NCBI GenBank assembly: GCA_903871465.1
Contig: CAIQHB010000013.1
Span: forward strand, 1-64,000
Reading direction: 5' to 3'
Origin: an uncultured Methanosarcinales archaeon
GTDB lineage: Archaea > Halobacteriota > Methanosarcinia > Methanotrichales > Methanotrichaceae
Length of the DNA stretch: 64,000 nt
Within the stretch, counting starts at the first letter, position 1, and every line of letters begins with the position of its first letter. This document shows positions 35,673 to 43,388 of the stretch, one piece after another. The translations under genes and the position numbers were made by a program. The notes beneath the pieces are model-generated. The model was not told the origin of the DNA and searched no databases. It worked only from the letters and a program-made list of their open reading frames with translations.

Positions 35673-37100
35673 ATGGCAGACATCAATAAGATCGACGATA
35701 ATATTTATGAGGTGCCCATCGGCTACCGGCCGGGCATGCGTGTGCCGGGGCGAATCTTTGTCTCCGAGGCGCTGCGCGCGATGGTGGAGCCGGGAACAGT
35801 AGATCAGGTGGCCAATGTAGCCACCCTGCCTGGCATTGTCAAATACTCCATGGCCATGCCCGATGCTCATCTGGGCTACGGCTTTCCCATCGGCGGAGTG
35901 GCGGCTTTTCAAGAAGATGGCGGCATCATCAGCCCTGGTGGCGTGGGCTTTGACATCAACTGCGGCGTGCGTCTTCTCCGCACCGACCTGGACTCAACGC
36001 TGGTGCAGCCGCTCATCAACACCTTGATAGATGCGCTCTTTGAGGCCATACCATCCGGACTCGGCGCCACCGGCCGGCTGCAAGCCAGCGATCAGCAGCT
36101 CACCGAGGCCTTTATCTCTGGGTCCAAGTGGGCCGTGGAGCAGGGCTACGGTGTGGAAGCAGACGTGACTCACTGTGAAGAGAACGGCCACATGGAAGGT
36201 GCAGATCCGGCCCAGGTGAGCGCAAAGGCCCGCAAGAGAGGCCGCCCTCAGCTGGGGACCCTGGGCAGCGGCAACCACTTCCTGGAGATCCAGCGAGTGG
36301 AAGAGATTTTTGACGAGGAAAAGGCAAAGCAGTTCGGCCTATTCAAAGGCCAGATTACGATCATGATCCACTGCGGCTCACGGGGGGCCGGCCACCAGAT
36401 ATGCACCGATCATCTGGAGGTCTTGAACCAGGCGGTGAAAAAGTACAATATCGAGATTCCAGACAAGCAGCTTGCCTGCGCGCCATTAGGCTCTCCGGAG
36501 GCGGAGCGTTACTTTGGAGGAATGGTCTGCGCCGCCAACTACGCCTGGGCCAACCGGCATATCATCGCCCACTGGACGCGAGAGGTCTTTGAAAGGTACT
36601 TCCCCGAGGCATCGCTGGATCTGGTATACGACGTGGCTCACAACGTGGCCAAGATCGAGGAGCATGATGTGGATGGCCAGCGCATGCGCCTCTACGTGCA
36701 CCGCAAGGGCGCGACCCGGGCCTTTGGTCCCAGCCGCAAAGAGGTGCCGGCGACCTACAGAAGCGTGGGCCAGCCTGTGCTCATTCCGGGAAGCATGGGA
36801 ACGGCTTCTTATGTTCTATGCGGCAATGACAATGCTCTGAATGTTTCTTTCGGCTCCGCCTGCCATGGTGCAGGCCGGGTCATGAGCCGAAGCCGGGCCA
36901 CCAGATTGTTCAACGGCAAAGACGTGAAGGCTGCTTTGAATCTGCAGGGAATCGTGGTCAAGGCCACATCGCCTGCCATGCTGGCAGAAGAGGCTCCCCA
37001 GGTCTACAAGCCCTCCGGAGATGTGGTGGACGTGGTGCACAACCTCAAAATCGCCACAAAAGTCGCCAAGCTTGTGCCCATCGGAGTATCCAAGGGATGA
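35673..37100 (+). CDS. rtcB: tRNA-splicing ligase RtcB
   Basis: A 475-residue GTP- and Mn-dependent RNA ligase that joins 2',3'-cyclic phosphate and 5'-OH ends in tRNA splicing and RNA repair. Motifs: PDAHLGYGFPIGGVAA, the metal-binding Cys in FDINCGVRLLRT, GSGNHFLEIQ, HCGSRGAGHQ, YDVAHNVAK and the C-terminal HGAGRVMSR with the guanylylated His. No intein is present, although many archaeal RtcB genes have one. ATG 35673 is chosen; the frame's earlier GTG lies within the archease gene. Confidence 0.96.
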   Translation: MADINKIDDNIYEVPIGYRPGMRVPGRIFVSEALRAMVEPGTVDQVANVATLPGIVKYSMAMPDAHLGYGFPIGGVAAFQEDGGIISPGGVGFDINCGVRLLRTDLDSTLVQPLINTLIDALFEAIPSGLGATGRLQASDQQLTEAFISGSKWAVEQGYGVEADVTHCEENGHMEGADPAQVSAKARKRGRPQLGTLGSGNHFLEIQRVEEIFDEEKAKQFGLFKGQITIMIHCGSRGAGHQICTDHLEVLNQAVKKYNIEIPDKQLACAPLGSPEAERYFGGMVCAANYAWANRHIIAHWTREVFERYFPEASLDLVYDVAHNVAKIEEHDVDGQRMRLYVHRKGATRAFGPSRKEVPATYRSVGQPVLIPGSMGTASYVLCGNDNALNVSFGSACHGAGRVMSRSRATRLFNGKDVKAALNLQGIVVKATSPAMLAEEAPQVYKPSGDVVDVVHNLKIATKVAKLVPIGVSKG

Positions 37101-37837
37101 ATCTGCGGGTCGTCCTGGTCGAGCCGCTGTACGAAGGCAATGTGGGCTCCGTGGCCCGGGCCATGAAGAACTTCGGCTTTCATGATCTGGCGATGGTCAA
37201 CCCGTGCAAGATCGAGGACTATGGCTCCGCCATGGCCTCACATGCCAGGGACGTACTGCAGATGTCTAAGAGCTTCTCATCTCTGCAGGAGGCCCTGGAG
37301 GGCGCCAACCTGGTGGTGGGCACAACCGGCAAGAGATTGGAGACGGAGCAGCACCACCTGCGACTGCATCTGCGCGTGCCGTGCTTTACACCCGCAGAGC
37401 TGGCAGCGAAGCTGAACGGAAAAGATGGGACTGTAGCGCTGCTGCTGGGCAGGGAGGACTGCGGCCTCAACAGTGAGGAGCTGGCCATCTGCGATATGGT
37501 GGTCTCCATCCCCACCAGCGGCGAGTATCCGGTCATGAACCTCTCTCATGCGGCTGCAATCCTGTTCTATGAGCTCTCCGCATCTGAGTCAGGAGCCACG
37601 GAAATGGCCAGCCGGCAAAGCCTCAATCTACTCCAAGCAGGGGCGAATTCGCTGCTCCTGGACGTCTGCTACCCCGATCATAAGGCGGATTTTGCAGATC
37701 TGATGCTGCGGCGCATCTTCGGCAGGGCCGAGCTGACGGAAAGGGAAGCGCGCAGCCTTTTGGGCATTATAAAGAGAATTCGCTGGAGGATAACTCACGG
37801 CCAGGAAAATGGGATGGGGGCGGAAGATAATGCCTAG
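37097..37837 (+). CDS. SPOUT RNA 2'-O-methyltransferase, TrmJ-like
   Basis: A 246-residue protein of the SpoU/TrmJ group, which methylates the ribose of a nucleotide in tRNA (position 32 in studied TrmJ enzymes). Motifs: LVEPLYEGNVGSVARAMKNF (1), LLLGREDCGLNSEEL (2) and SGEYPVMNLSHAAAILFYEL (3), which form the knotted SAM site. The C-terminal helical part begins near residue 165. Its start overlaps the rtcB stop by 4 nt, so the operon joins RNA ligation and tRNA methylation. Confidence 0.9.
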   Translation: MNLRVVLVEPLYEGNVGSVARAMKNFGFHDLAMVNPCKIEDYGSAMASHARDVLQMSKSFSSLQEALEGANLVVGTTGKRLETEQHHLRLHLRVPCFTPAELAAKLNGKDGTVALLLGREDCGLNSEELAICDMVVSIPTSGEYPVMNLSHAAAILFYELSASESGATEMASRQSLNLLQAGANSLLLDVCYPDHKADFADLMLRRIFGRAELTEREARSLLGIIKRIRWRITHGQENGMGAEDNA

Positions 37838-37902
37838 GGGCAACTCTCAAAAGGCTTTAAATATTGGACAGAGATAGAGATATCTTACTAAGGGCTAGTT
37901 AT

Positions 37903-38058
37903 ATGGAAGAGATTGCAGAACCTCGCGAATTCATTAAAGATCTGTTGCCGTACGGTGGAGCTGTGAATATTCGCGGCGAAATTGTCTGGCGAATCACTAA
38001 GGAAGTGCACGAGGCAATGAAGACCAGAGTTTTAAGTCTCTTCGAAAACGATGATTAG
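37903..38058 (+). CDS. Putative antitoxin of the PIN-domain pair
   Basis: ATG 37903 gives a 51-residue protein (MEEIAEPREFIKDLLPYGGA, then IRGEIVWRITKEVHEAMKTR) lying directly before, and overlapping by 8 nt, a PIN-domain gene. The TTTAAATATT at 37856-37865 would be its TATA box, which makes the earlier in-frame TTG at 37864 unlikely. Size and position fit an antitoxin; no DNA-binding motif is certain. Confidence 0.6.
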   Translation: MEEIAEPREFIKDLLPYGGAVNIRGEIVWRITKEVHEAMKTRVLSLFENDD

Positions 38059-38536
38059 ATTAGCAGTCGACTCTAATATCTTTTTCTTTTCTCTAAAATC
38101 CCATCGCAGAGATGTTAATCCCAGAGATGTAGAACGTCTACTGAGAAAACTAAGTGGCGATCCAAGGGTGGAGCTCTTCGTGCCTATCACAGTCTTGGGT
38201 GAGAGCGTAATTGAAAGCCTGTTGGGCGAGGGCGGCGGTGAACACGACCTAAGTGAGCTTTACCGGTTGATCGGTCTTTGGGGTGCCTTAGATCTCTTGT
38301 TTCTCTATCCAAACGATGTTGTCGCAGCCGTATGTTATCAGTTGTCGAAAAGAAAAGAGGAAAGAGATGACTTCAGGCTAAATGATACCGATCTGGTCCA
38401 CTTGGGATATGCCCTGGCGCATGAAATGGATTATTTCCTGACAGAGGATAAAGCTTTGAAGCATGTCGAACCCTATATTCCCAAGAAAGCAAAGCTTCAG
38501 GTAATTGGGCTGGAAGATGTTAGAAATATAACTTAG
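38051..38536 (+). CDS. PIN-domain protein, likely toxin ribonuclease
   Basis: A 161-residue PIN domain. Acidic metal-binding residues: Asp7 (LAVDSN), Glu in TVLGESVIE (about 57), Asp in LNDTDLVHLGYA (about 116-119) and Asp in YFLTEDKALKH (about 135). PIN toxins of VapC type cut tRNA or rRNA; this one is somewhat longer than the usual 130 residues. It overlaps the putative antitoxin gene. A housekeeping RNase role is the main alternative. Confidence 0.8.
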   Translation: MIRLAVDSNIFFFSLKSHRRDVNPRDVERLLRKLSGDPRVELFVPITVLGESVIESLLGEGGGEHDLSELYRLIGLWGALDLLFLYPNDVVAAVCYQLSKRKEERDDFRLNDTDLVHLGYALAHEMDYFLTEDKALKHVEPYIPKKAKLQVIGLEDVRNIT

Positions 38537-38663
38537 AGGTTGTCTTCTACGGTTTGCCGGAGCAGGCATGAGCCTCGGATTTGCTAATGGTTAAGGCTTA
38601 GGGACAATTCTAAGGAAGCCTCCCGGAGGGCTGCGAAAGCTGCATATCCTTGATGTATCTGAT

Positions 38664-38843
38664 CTAATGCTCGGGAATCCATCTCAACTTCTGGATGATT
38701 ACGGCTTCTGCATTCTCAATCAGTGTGATGCTCTGCGCCCTATGTCTGCCGCTCTTTACAATAACTACTGGCCCCGTTATCTTTCGGGACTCCGCGTAGA
38801 TCTTTGCTCCGTGCAACGCATCGCCCTCTTCGTAGCCATCCAT
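38664..38843 (-). CDS. 59-residue partner of the ribbon-helix-helix gene
   Basis: ATG 38843 overlaps the stop of the RHH gene (TGATG), so the two are translated together. The product (MDGYEEGDALHGAKIYAESR, TGPVVIVKSGRHRAQSITLI, ENAEAVIIQKL) is a small beta-rich protein of no recognised family. Its position behind an RHH protein suggests the second half of a toxin-antitoxin-like pair; this is inference only. Confidence 0.5.
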   Translation of the reverse strand: MDGYEEGDALHGAKIYAESRKITGPVVIVKSGRHRAQSITLIENAEAVIIQKLRWIPEH

Positions 38844-39184
38844 CAAACAGCCTCCAGACGGCCCTCTTTCTTCAGCTCGGAAGTAATCCGGCGCACCAGG
38901 TCAAAATCCAGCTCCAGATCTTGAGAGATCTCATCAGGATAAGCTTCATGTTTTCTCTGGAAGTATCCTATGATCTCCTTTTTTGCCGTCTCATAATCGA
39001 CGTTCCGGCATTTTATCACCTTTATGGCAGCCAGCTTGTTACGGATTGCTTCTCGCACGAAGTCCGATGCGTTGAGGTAGACACCGGCATCAATCAGATC
39101 TTGTATCTGCGCGAGCTCGCTCTGCGTGATCTTCGATCCGATAACACATCCATGAGATTCCTTCGGTCTTGCTGCGCCAGCCAT
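38843..39184 (-). CDS. Ribbon-helix-helix DNA-binding protein
   Basis: A 113-residue protein. Residues about 15-52 (SKITQSELAQIQDLIDAGVY, NASDFVREAIRNKLAAI) match the RHH fold of CopG/ParD-like antitoxins and regulators. The C-terminal half is charged and helical, suited to binding a partner. It is followed with overlap by a 59-codon gene. The pair converges on the antitoxin/PIN pair, leaving about 130 bp between. Confidence 0.75.
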   Translation of the reverse strand: MAGAARPKESHGCVIGSKITQSELAQIQDLIDAGVYLNASDFVREAIRNKLAAIKVIKCRNVDYETAKKEIIGYFQRKHEAYPDEISQDLELDFDLVRRITSELKKEGRLEAV

Positions 39185-39364
39185 ACGTTAAACTGGGTTA
39201 ACTTCGATTAAAAAACTTTTGCCCCTGAGATTTGATTTTGTCACGCTTGGGCTCGGATAAGATTGATTGCTAGGAGACTATATTTTAAAATTGTTTGTGT
39301 GTAAATTATTAACCTCATGATATTAGTGCCATATCGCGTGCTCGTCTTGCATTATTGAAGAAGC

Positions 39365-40483
39365 TCATTTCCCGTTTTCGTAGACTCTCTCCGCCCTTTC
39401 GCATATCTCATCCCAGTCGTACTTTCTCGCCATCTCTATGCACTGCCCTCGCATGTCATCCCCCTTTTGAAGCGCCCGGCAAAGCCCCTCTCCCAGATCT
39501 TCCACTGTGGGCTCGCAGACTATTCCCGTCTGCTCTGTAACAAGATCCATCACTGCATTCATTCTGTGCTTCACCGTGACCACGGGCAGACCGCAGGCGT
39601 TTGCCTCCAGGGCCGCCATGCCGAAGCCCTCTCTTGTGGACGGCGAGGCGAATAATCGAGAGGATTTCATGAGCGCCAGGGCATCACTGTAATTCTCCAG
39701 AAAGCCGCAAAACTCAATATTCTTTTCCAGTCCTCTCTCGCGAACCAGGGATTTCAGAGCTGAATTCTCCGGACCGTCTCCGATTATCAGGGCTTTAACG
39801 TCCGGAATTTCCGACTTCACCATTTCCAATGCCTGGATGAGAAGGTCCACGTTCTTGTGCCGAACAAGCCTTCCGGCACAAATTATATCCGACTGCTTCT
39901 CTGAGGGTATTATCCGCTCAATTTTCTGCCAGTCGATGCCGTTTGGCACAACCTGTACCGCCTTTGCTCCCAGCCTTTCCAGATCCCTTTGTGTCCTCTC
40001 CGAGACGGCGATGTTCTTATCCGTTAGCCTGGATGCTGCCTTTTCAATATACTTGCCAAAGGCGCCTTTCCTTCCCATGTACTCGTACCAGTAGTCTCCC
40101 CAGACCTCATGCCAGGTGATGAACAAATCCCGCCTATTGACGCTCGCAAGGAGCTTTGCCGAGAAGCAGGAGAGATACGGGAAGTTCTGGCAATCGACGA
40201 TCTCGCATTCTACTCCGGCGGATAGTACCTTGCCTGCAAAGTAGGCCGCCTCCGTCATCGATCTCTTGCCGCCGGAGTAAAGCGGCATGGGTTGGCAGAT
40301 GCCGTGCAGGTGCACGCCATCTATTTGGATATCGTTCTCTCCCTCCCACCACTTCATGCCATAGCAGTGGACCGCGTGGCCGCGCGCAGCCATCCTTTGC
40401 GAGAGCTCATAAATCCTCTTCTCGGCGCCACCCTTCACCCAGGGATAGACTGCATCATAGAGGTAGGCGATCTCCAACTTCAA
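39365..40483 (-). CDS. Glycosyltransferase family 4
   Basis: A 372-residue GT-B glycosyltransferase. The N-terminus has the acceptor-side loop YPWVKGGAEKRIYELSQRM. The C-terminal domain has the donor-binding features VVPNGIDW, ICAGRLVRHKNVDLLIQAL and the EX7E motif in TREGFGMAALEANACGLPVV. It would transfer a sugar from a nucleotide donor, probably for surface glycan or glycoprotein assembly. The start is TTG 40483. The gene lies 13 bp behind the GT2 gene and is likely cotranscribed with it. Confidence 0.88.
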   Translation of the reverse strand: MKLEIAYLYDAVYPWVKGGAEKRIYELSQRMAARGHAVHCYGMKWWEGENDIQIDGVHLHGICQPMPLYSGGKRSMTEAAYFAGKVLSAGVECEIVDCQNFPYLSCFSAKLLASVNRRDLFITWHEVWGDYWYEYMGRKGAFGKYIEKAASRLTDKNIAVSERTQRDLERLGAKAVQVVPNGIDWQKIERIIPSEKQSDIICAGRLVRHKNVDLLIQALEMVKSEIPDVKALIIGDGPENSALKSLVRERGLEKNIEFCGFLENYSDALALMKSSRLFASPSTREGFGMAALEANACGLPVVTVKHRMNAVMDLVTEQTGIVCEPTVEDLGEGLCRALQKGDDMRGQCIEMARKYDWDEICERAERVYENGK

Positions 40484-40496
40484 ACACCTTCAACCT

Positions 40497-41618
40497 TCAG
40501 TCGTCCTGATGGCCGTTGCATAGCAAGAGCAGGCTGATGAACATTCCCGAGAAGATTGTCTGGATTCCGAGGATTGATAAGATCATGGCGATCATGGCAT
40601 TCTGGGCGGCATCCAGTGCCCCAAAGCCCGATCCCCCCCATCTCAAGAGGACGCTCAAACCAAGAGTAACGCCTGCTGCAAGCAGTACCACCCCTAAAGT
40701 CAGCTCTTTTTCCAGGGAATGGTAGCTTATCAGTTTTTTGATTCTCCCGGGGCTGGAGAGACCATATGTGACGCCAAATGCACCAAAATAGAGTCCCGCC
40801 AAGAGCATCTGATACCCTATGATGAGCAAGAGGCCGCCAAGGATCAGAGAATGCATCCTCGATCCACCTTGCAGATATACACCTACCGCCAGGACCAGCC
40901 CAAAAACAAGAGCCAGCAGCCCGGGAAAGAGCAGGAAAGGCACCGGACGGTAGAGCATCATAAAACGCAGGTGTCTCCAGCCGTCAGTAAAGGAATGAAG
41001 CTTGGAATTCCCTTTGCGCGGCCGATACGTGATTGGAACTTCAGCGATTCTCAGACCCTTGGAAGAGGCTTCGATCACCATCTCCGAAGCGAATTCCATT
41101 CCACCCGACCTGAGCCGTAGCTTTTTCAGTCCTTCGCGTGTGATGGCACGCAGTCCGCAATGGGCATCCGAGATGCCGGCAGAAAAGAGCTGATTCAGCA
41201 CCCAGGTGAGGATCGGGTTTCCAATATAGCGATGGAGGGCGGGCATTGCCCCGGGAAGAATCTCTCCTTTCAGCCTTGATCCGATCACCATGTCGTAGTT
41301 GCCGCTTTTCAGGAGGACCAGCATATCCTGGATGGCTTCAGGATCGTAAGTCAGATCGCCGTCCATGAGAACGACATAATCCCCTCGCGCCTCCCCAAAT
41401 CCAGCCAGATAGGCATTTCCGTATCCCAGTTTTTCGGGCCGGATAACTCTGGCGCCAGAGGATGCGGCAATATTTGGAGTTTGGTCGCTCGAGCTGTCTG
41501 AAACTATGACCTCTCCCACGAGACCGCTCTTCGCGAAGGCCAGTTGAGCTTTCTGTATGCATTCGCAGATGGTCTCGGCTTCGTTTTTGGTGGGGATAAT
41601 CAGGCTGATCTCGGGCAC
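40497..41618 (-). CDS. Membrane glycosyltransferase family 2 (polyprenyl-phosphate type)
   Basis: A 373-residue protein. The GT-A catalytic domain (1-220) begins ISLIIPTKNEAETICECIQ and has the DxD-like VVLMDGDLTYDPEA and GSRLKGEI. Four or so hydrophobic segments follow (about 230-370). The layout matches dolichol- or polyprenyl-phosphate sugar transferases that load lipid carriers for N-glycan or surface polymer synthesis. The start is GTG 41618. It is probably in one operon with the GT4 gene. Confidence 0.87.
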   Translation of the reverse strand: MPEISLIIPTKNEAETICECIQKAQLAFAKSGLVGEVIVSDSSSDQTPNIAASSGARVIRPEKLGYGNAYLAGFGEARGDYVVLMDGDLTYDPEAIQDMLVLLKSGNYDMVIGSRLKGEILPGAMPALHRYIGNPILTWVLNQLFSAGISDAHCGLRAITREGLKKLRLRSGGMEFASEMVIEASSKGLRIAEVPITYRPRKGNSKLHSFTDGWRHLRFMMLYRPVPFLLFPGLLALVFGLVLAVGVYLQGGSRMHSLILGGLLLIIGYQMLLAGLYFGAFGVTYGLSSPGRIKKLISYHSLEKELTLGVVLLAAGVTLGLSVLLRWGGSGFGALDAAQNAMIAMILSILGIQTIFSGMFISLLLLCNGHQDD

Positions 41619-41764
41619 AATTCATAGCGACGGCGGTTTCATCTGTTAAGCCTTTCCTTAGCAGAAGGTGCTTGACCCTGGGCAGAGGTGGCCGAATGCG
41701 GCAAACGATGAGAATCCGGTCTCATGCGCCCTTTTCAAAGAGGAAAATGGCGGCGGCGAACCTG

Positions 41765-41778
41765 CGCAGCAAGCTGCG
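41765..41778. terminator. Short inverted repeat behind the dodecin gene
   Basis: CGCAGC, AA, GCTGCG: a perfect 6-bp inverted repeat 22 bp beyond the dodecin stop, near AT-rich sequence. It may help to end the dodecin transcript, but the loop is too tight for a strong claim. Confidence 0.3.
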
Positions 41779-41800
41779 GTTTAATCATTTTAAAATAGAA

Positions 41801-42037
41801 TCAGAGCGTCTCAGGCTCGACTTCATGCTTGAAGGAGAGCCTGACCCGGGCCCGGTACTCCATGACACTTCCATCAGCAAGGTTTGTGTCCAGCTTCACG
41901 ACCTCGGCGATCCTCATGTTTGTCAGCTTCTTGTCTGCGGTTTCCATTGCAGTCTTGACGGCTTCTTCCCAGCTTTTTGTTGAGGTTCCCACTAACTCGA
42001 TAGCTTCGTAGGCGCTGTTGCCAATTGGGCTTTCCAT
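41801..42037 (-). CDS. Dodecin family flavin-binding protein
   Basis: A 78-residue protein with the dodecin layout: AIELVGTSTKSWEEAVKTAM, then NMRIAEVVKLDTNLADGSVM and YRARVRLSFKHE. Dodecins assemble into hollow dodecamers that store riboflavin or FMN and related ligands. It is slightly longer than the usual 65-70 residues through an N-terminal extension. A single gene. Confidence 0.88.
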   Translation of the reverse strand: MESPIGNSAYEAIELVGTSTKSWEEAVKTAMETADKKLTNMRIAEVVKLDTNLADGSVMEYRARVRLSFKHEVEPETL

Positions 42038-42150
42038 GCTAATAAAAGGCGCTTTTACTTGATATATCTTGTCCGGTAAAACCGTTTCCCCAGTACCTGG
42101 ACGTCATCCGCCGGGAAAGAAAAAGCTGAAAAAAGGGGATTTGCGATTTT

Positions 42151-42783
42151 TCACTCAGCAGTCTCCTCTTTTACTTCCTCAGGTTCTGCGGTCTTTGCTT
42201 CCTCAGGTTCTGCGGTCTTTGCATCATCGACTTCTACCTTTCGAGCTTCCTTCTTCGGACCTCTGCCCATAGTCACCAGGGACGCTTTAGCCTGAATCCT
42301 GGCCAGAGGATAATCGTCCTTGGCCACCTTCTCCAGGGCCACAATGGCTCGGTTGTCCTTCAGCTCACCGACTATCCAGGCAGCGCCTGCTCGCACGTCC
42401 TTGTCCGCGTCTCCCAGGGCCTGGATTATGCGATCCGAGACCTGCTTTCCGTATGCTGCGATGGCCACCATGGCATTGCTCTTGACCAGGTACTCTTCGT
42501 CCTTAAGGGCATCAATGAGAGCCTCCAGGGACTCAGAGGCCTCGCGTTTGGAGAGGAGGATGATGGCGTTGGAGCGCACCAGCATGTGCTTGTCCTTGGT
42601 AGCTGCGATCAGCTTCTCTGTGGACCAGCTCGGATCGGGGAGCACCGCGGGCATGGAAGGCGCTTCTGCGCCACAGGTCGGACAGGCTTCCTCCATCATG
42701 GAACGGGTAACTATGGGGGCCGCGTTGTCCTCGCTTTTCTTCTCTTCAGTCGTAATCTCATCTGCTTTCTTTTCTTCTTCCAT
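42151..42783 (-). CDS. HEAT-repeat protein with acidic ends
   Basis: A 210-residue protein. The first 30 residues are Lys/Glu-rich and disordered, followed by a lone CPTCGAE knuckle. Residues about 50-165 are four HEAT-like repeats (for example DKHMLVRSNAIILLSK, DEEYLVKSNAMVAIAAYG, DADKDVRAGAAWIVGELKD), a scaffold for protein binding of the PBS-lyase/HEAT group. The C-terminal tail repeats AKTAEPEE. No enzyme activity is evident. It lies 17 bp behind iorB and may belong to that transcript. Confidence 0.8.
   Translation of the reverse strand: MEEEKKADEITTEEKKSEDNAAPIVTRSMMEEACPTCGAEAPSMPAVLPDPSWSTEKLIAATKDKHMLVRSNAIILLSKREASESLEALIDALKDEEYLVKSNAMVAIAAYGKQVSDRIIQALGDADKDVRAGAAWIVGELKDNRAIVALEKVAKDDYPLARIQAKASLVTMGRGPKKEARKVEVDDAKTAEPEEAKTAEPEEVKEETAE
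42177..42224. repeat. Two perfect 24-bp tandem repeats in the HEAT-protein tail
   Basis: The units 42177-42200 and 42201-42224 are identical and encode the repeated TAEPEEAK-type tail. This is a simple coding microduplication that may vary between strains. Confidence 0.85.
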
Positions 42784-42800
42784 GCCATTTTCTTTTGCGG

Positions 42801-43388
42801 CTATTCTACTTCAGCTTTTCCCAAAGAAAAGGCCTTTCTATTTGCATCCAGGTACTTGGATGGCACCACATCGCAAAGTGCCCCCAGGATGAGCTCCTCC
42901 TTCAGTGGAATATACCTCGCCAGAGCCCCGAGCATTACCACATTCATGGCCTGGGCTGTGCCCGCCTTCTTCGCTATTGCCGTGGCGTCCATGGGCACCG
43001 CCCTCCGGCAAAGACCCTCAAAGGGGGCGAGAATCTCTTCCAGCGGGGGGTAGCGAGCCGCGCCTGTGGTCACGGTAACCGGTAGTACCGGCCTGGTGTT
43101 GATCAGAGCCACTCCATTTGGAGAAAGGAAGTGGGCGAAGCGCAGGGCTTCCGCCGGCTCCAGGGCTACCAACACATCCGCTCCGCCGGAGGCGACCATG
43201 GGACTGAAGCGGCATCCTATGCGGGTATGATTGATCACACTGCCTCCTCTCTGGGCCATGCCGTGCGTTTCAGCTCCGCGCACAGGTTTTCCGGCCATAA
43301 CTCCGGCCCGGCCGATAACATCCGAGATCAGTATGACTCCCTGCCCACCCACACCTACGATTACTATGTCGCATTCAGATGTCCTCAT
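42801..43388 (-). CDS. iorB: Indolepyruvate ferredoxin oxidoreductase, beta subunit
   Basis: A 195-residue gamma-type domain of 2-oxoacid:ferredoxin oxidoreductases. Motifs: IVIVGVGGQGVILISDVIG at the N-terminus and GAETHGMAQRGGSVINHTRI. With IorA it decarboxylates aryl pyruvates to aryl acetyl-CoA and reduces ferredoxin (the reverse reaction can serve aromatic amino acid synthesis). ATG 43388 overlaps the iorA stop (ATGA). Confidence 0.93.
   Translation of the reverse strand: MRTSECDIVIVGVGGQGVILISDVIGRAGVMAGKPVRGAETHGMAQRGGSVINHTRIGCRFSPMVASGGADVLVALEPAEALRFAHFLSPNGVALINTRPVLPVTVTTGAARYPPLEEILAPFEGLCRRAVPMDATAIAKKAGTAQAMNVVMLGALARYIPLKEELILGALCDVVPSKYLDANRKAFSLGKAEVE

Noticed and set aside
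38600-38640. Possible terminator with CCTCC/GGAGG behind the PIN gene
   Set aside because: The arms are separated by a single base, so no stable loop can form, and no T run follows.
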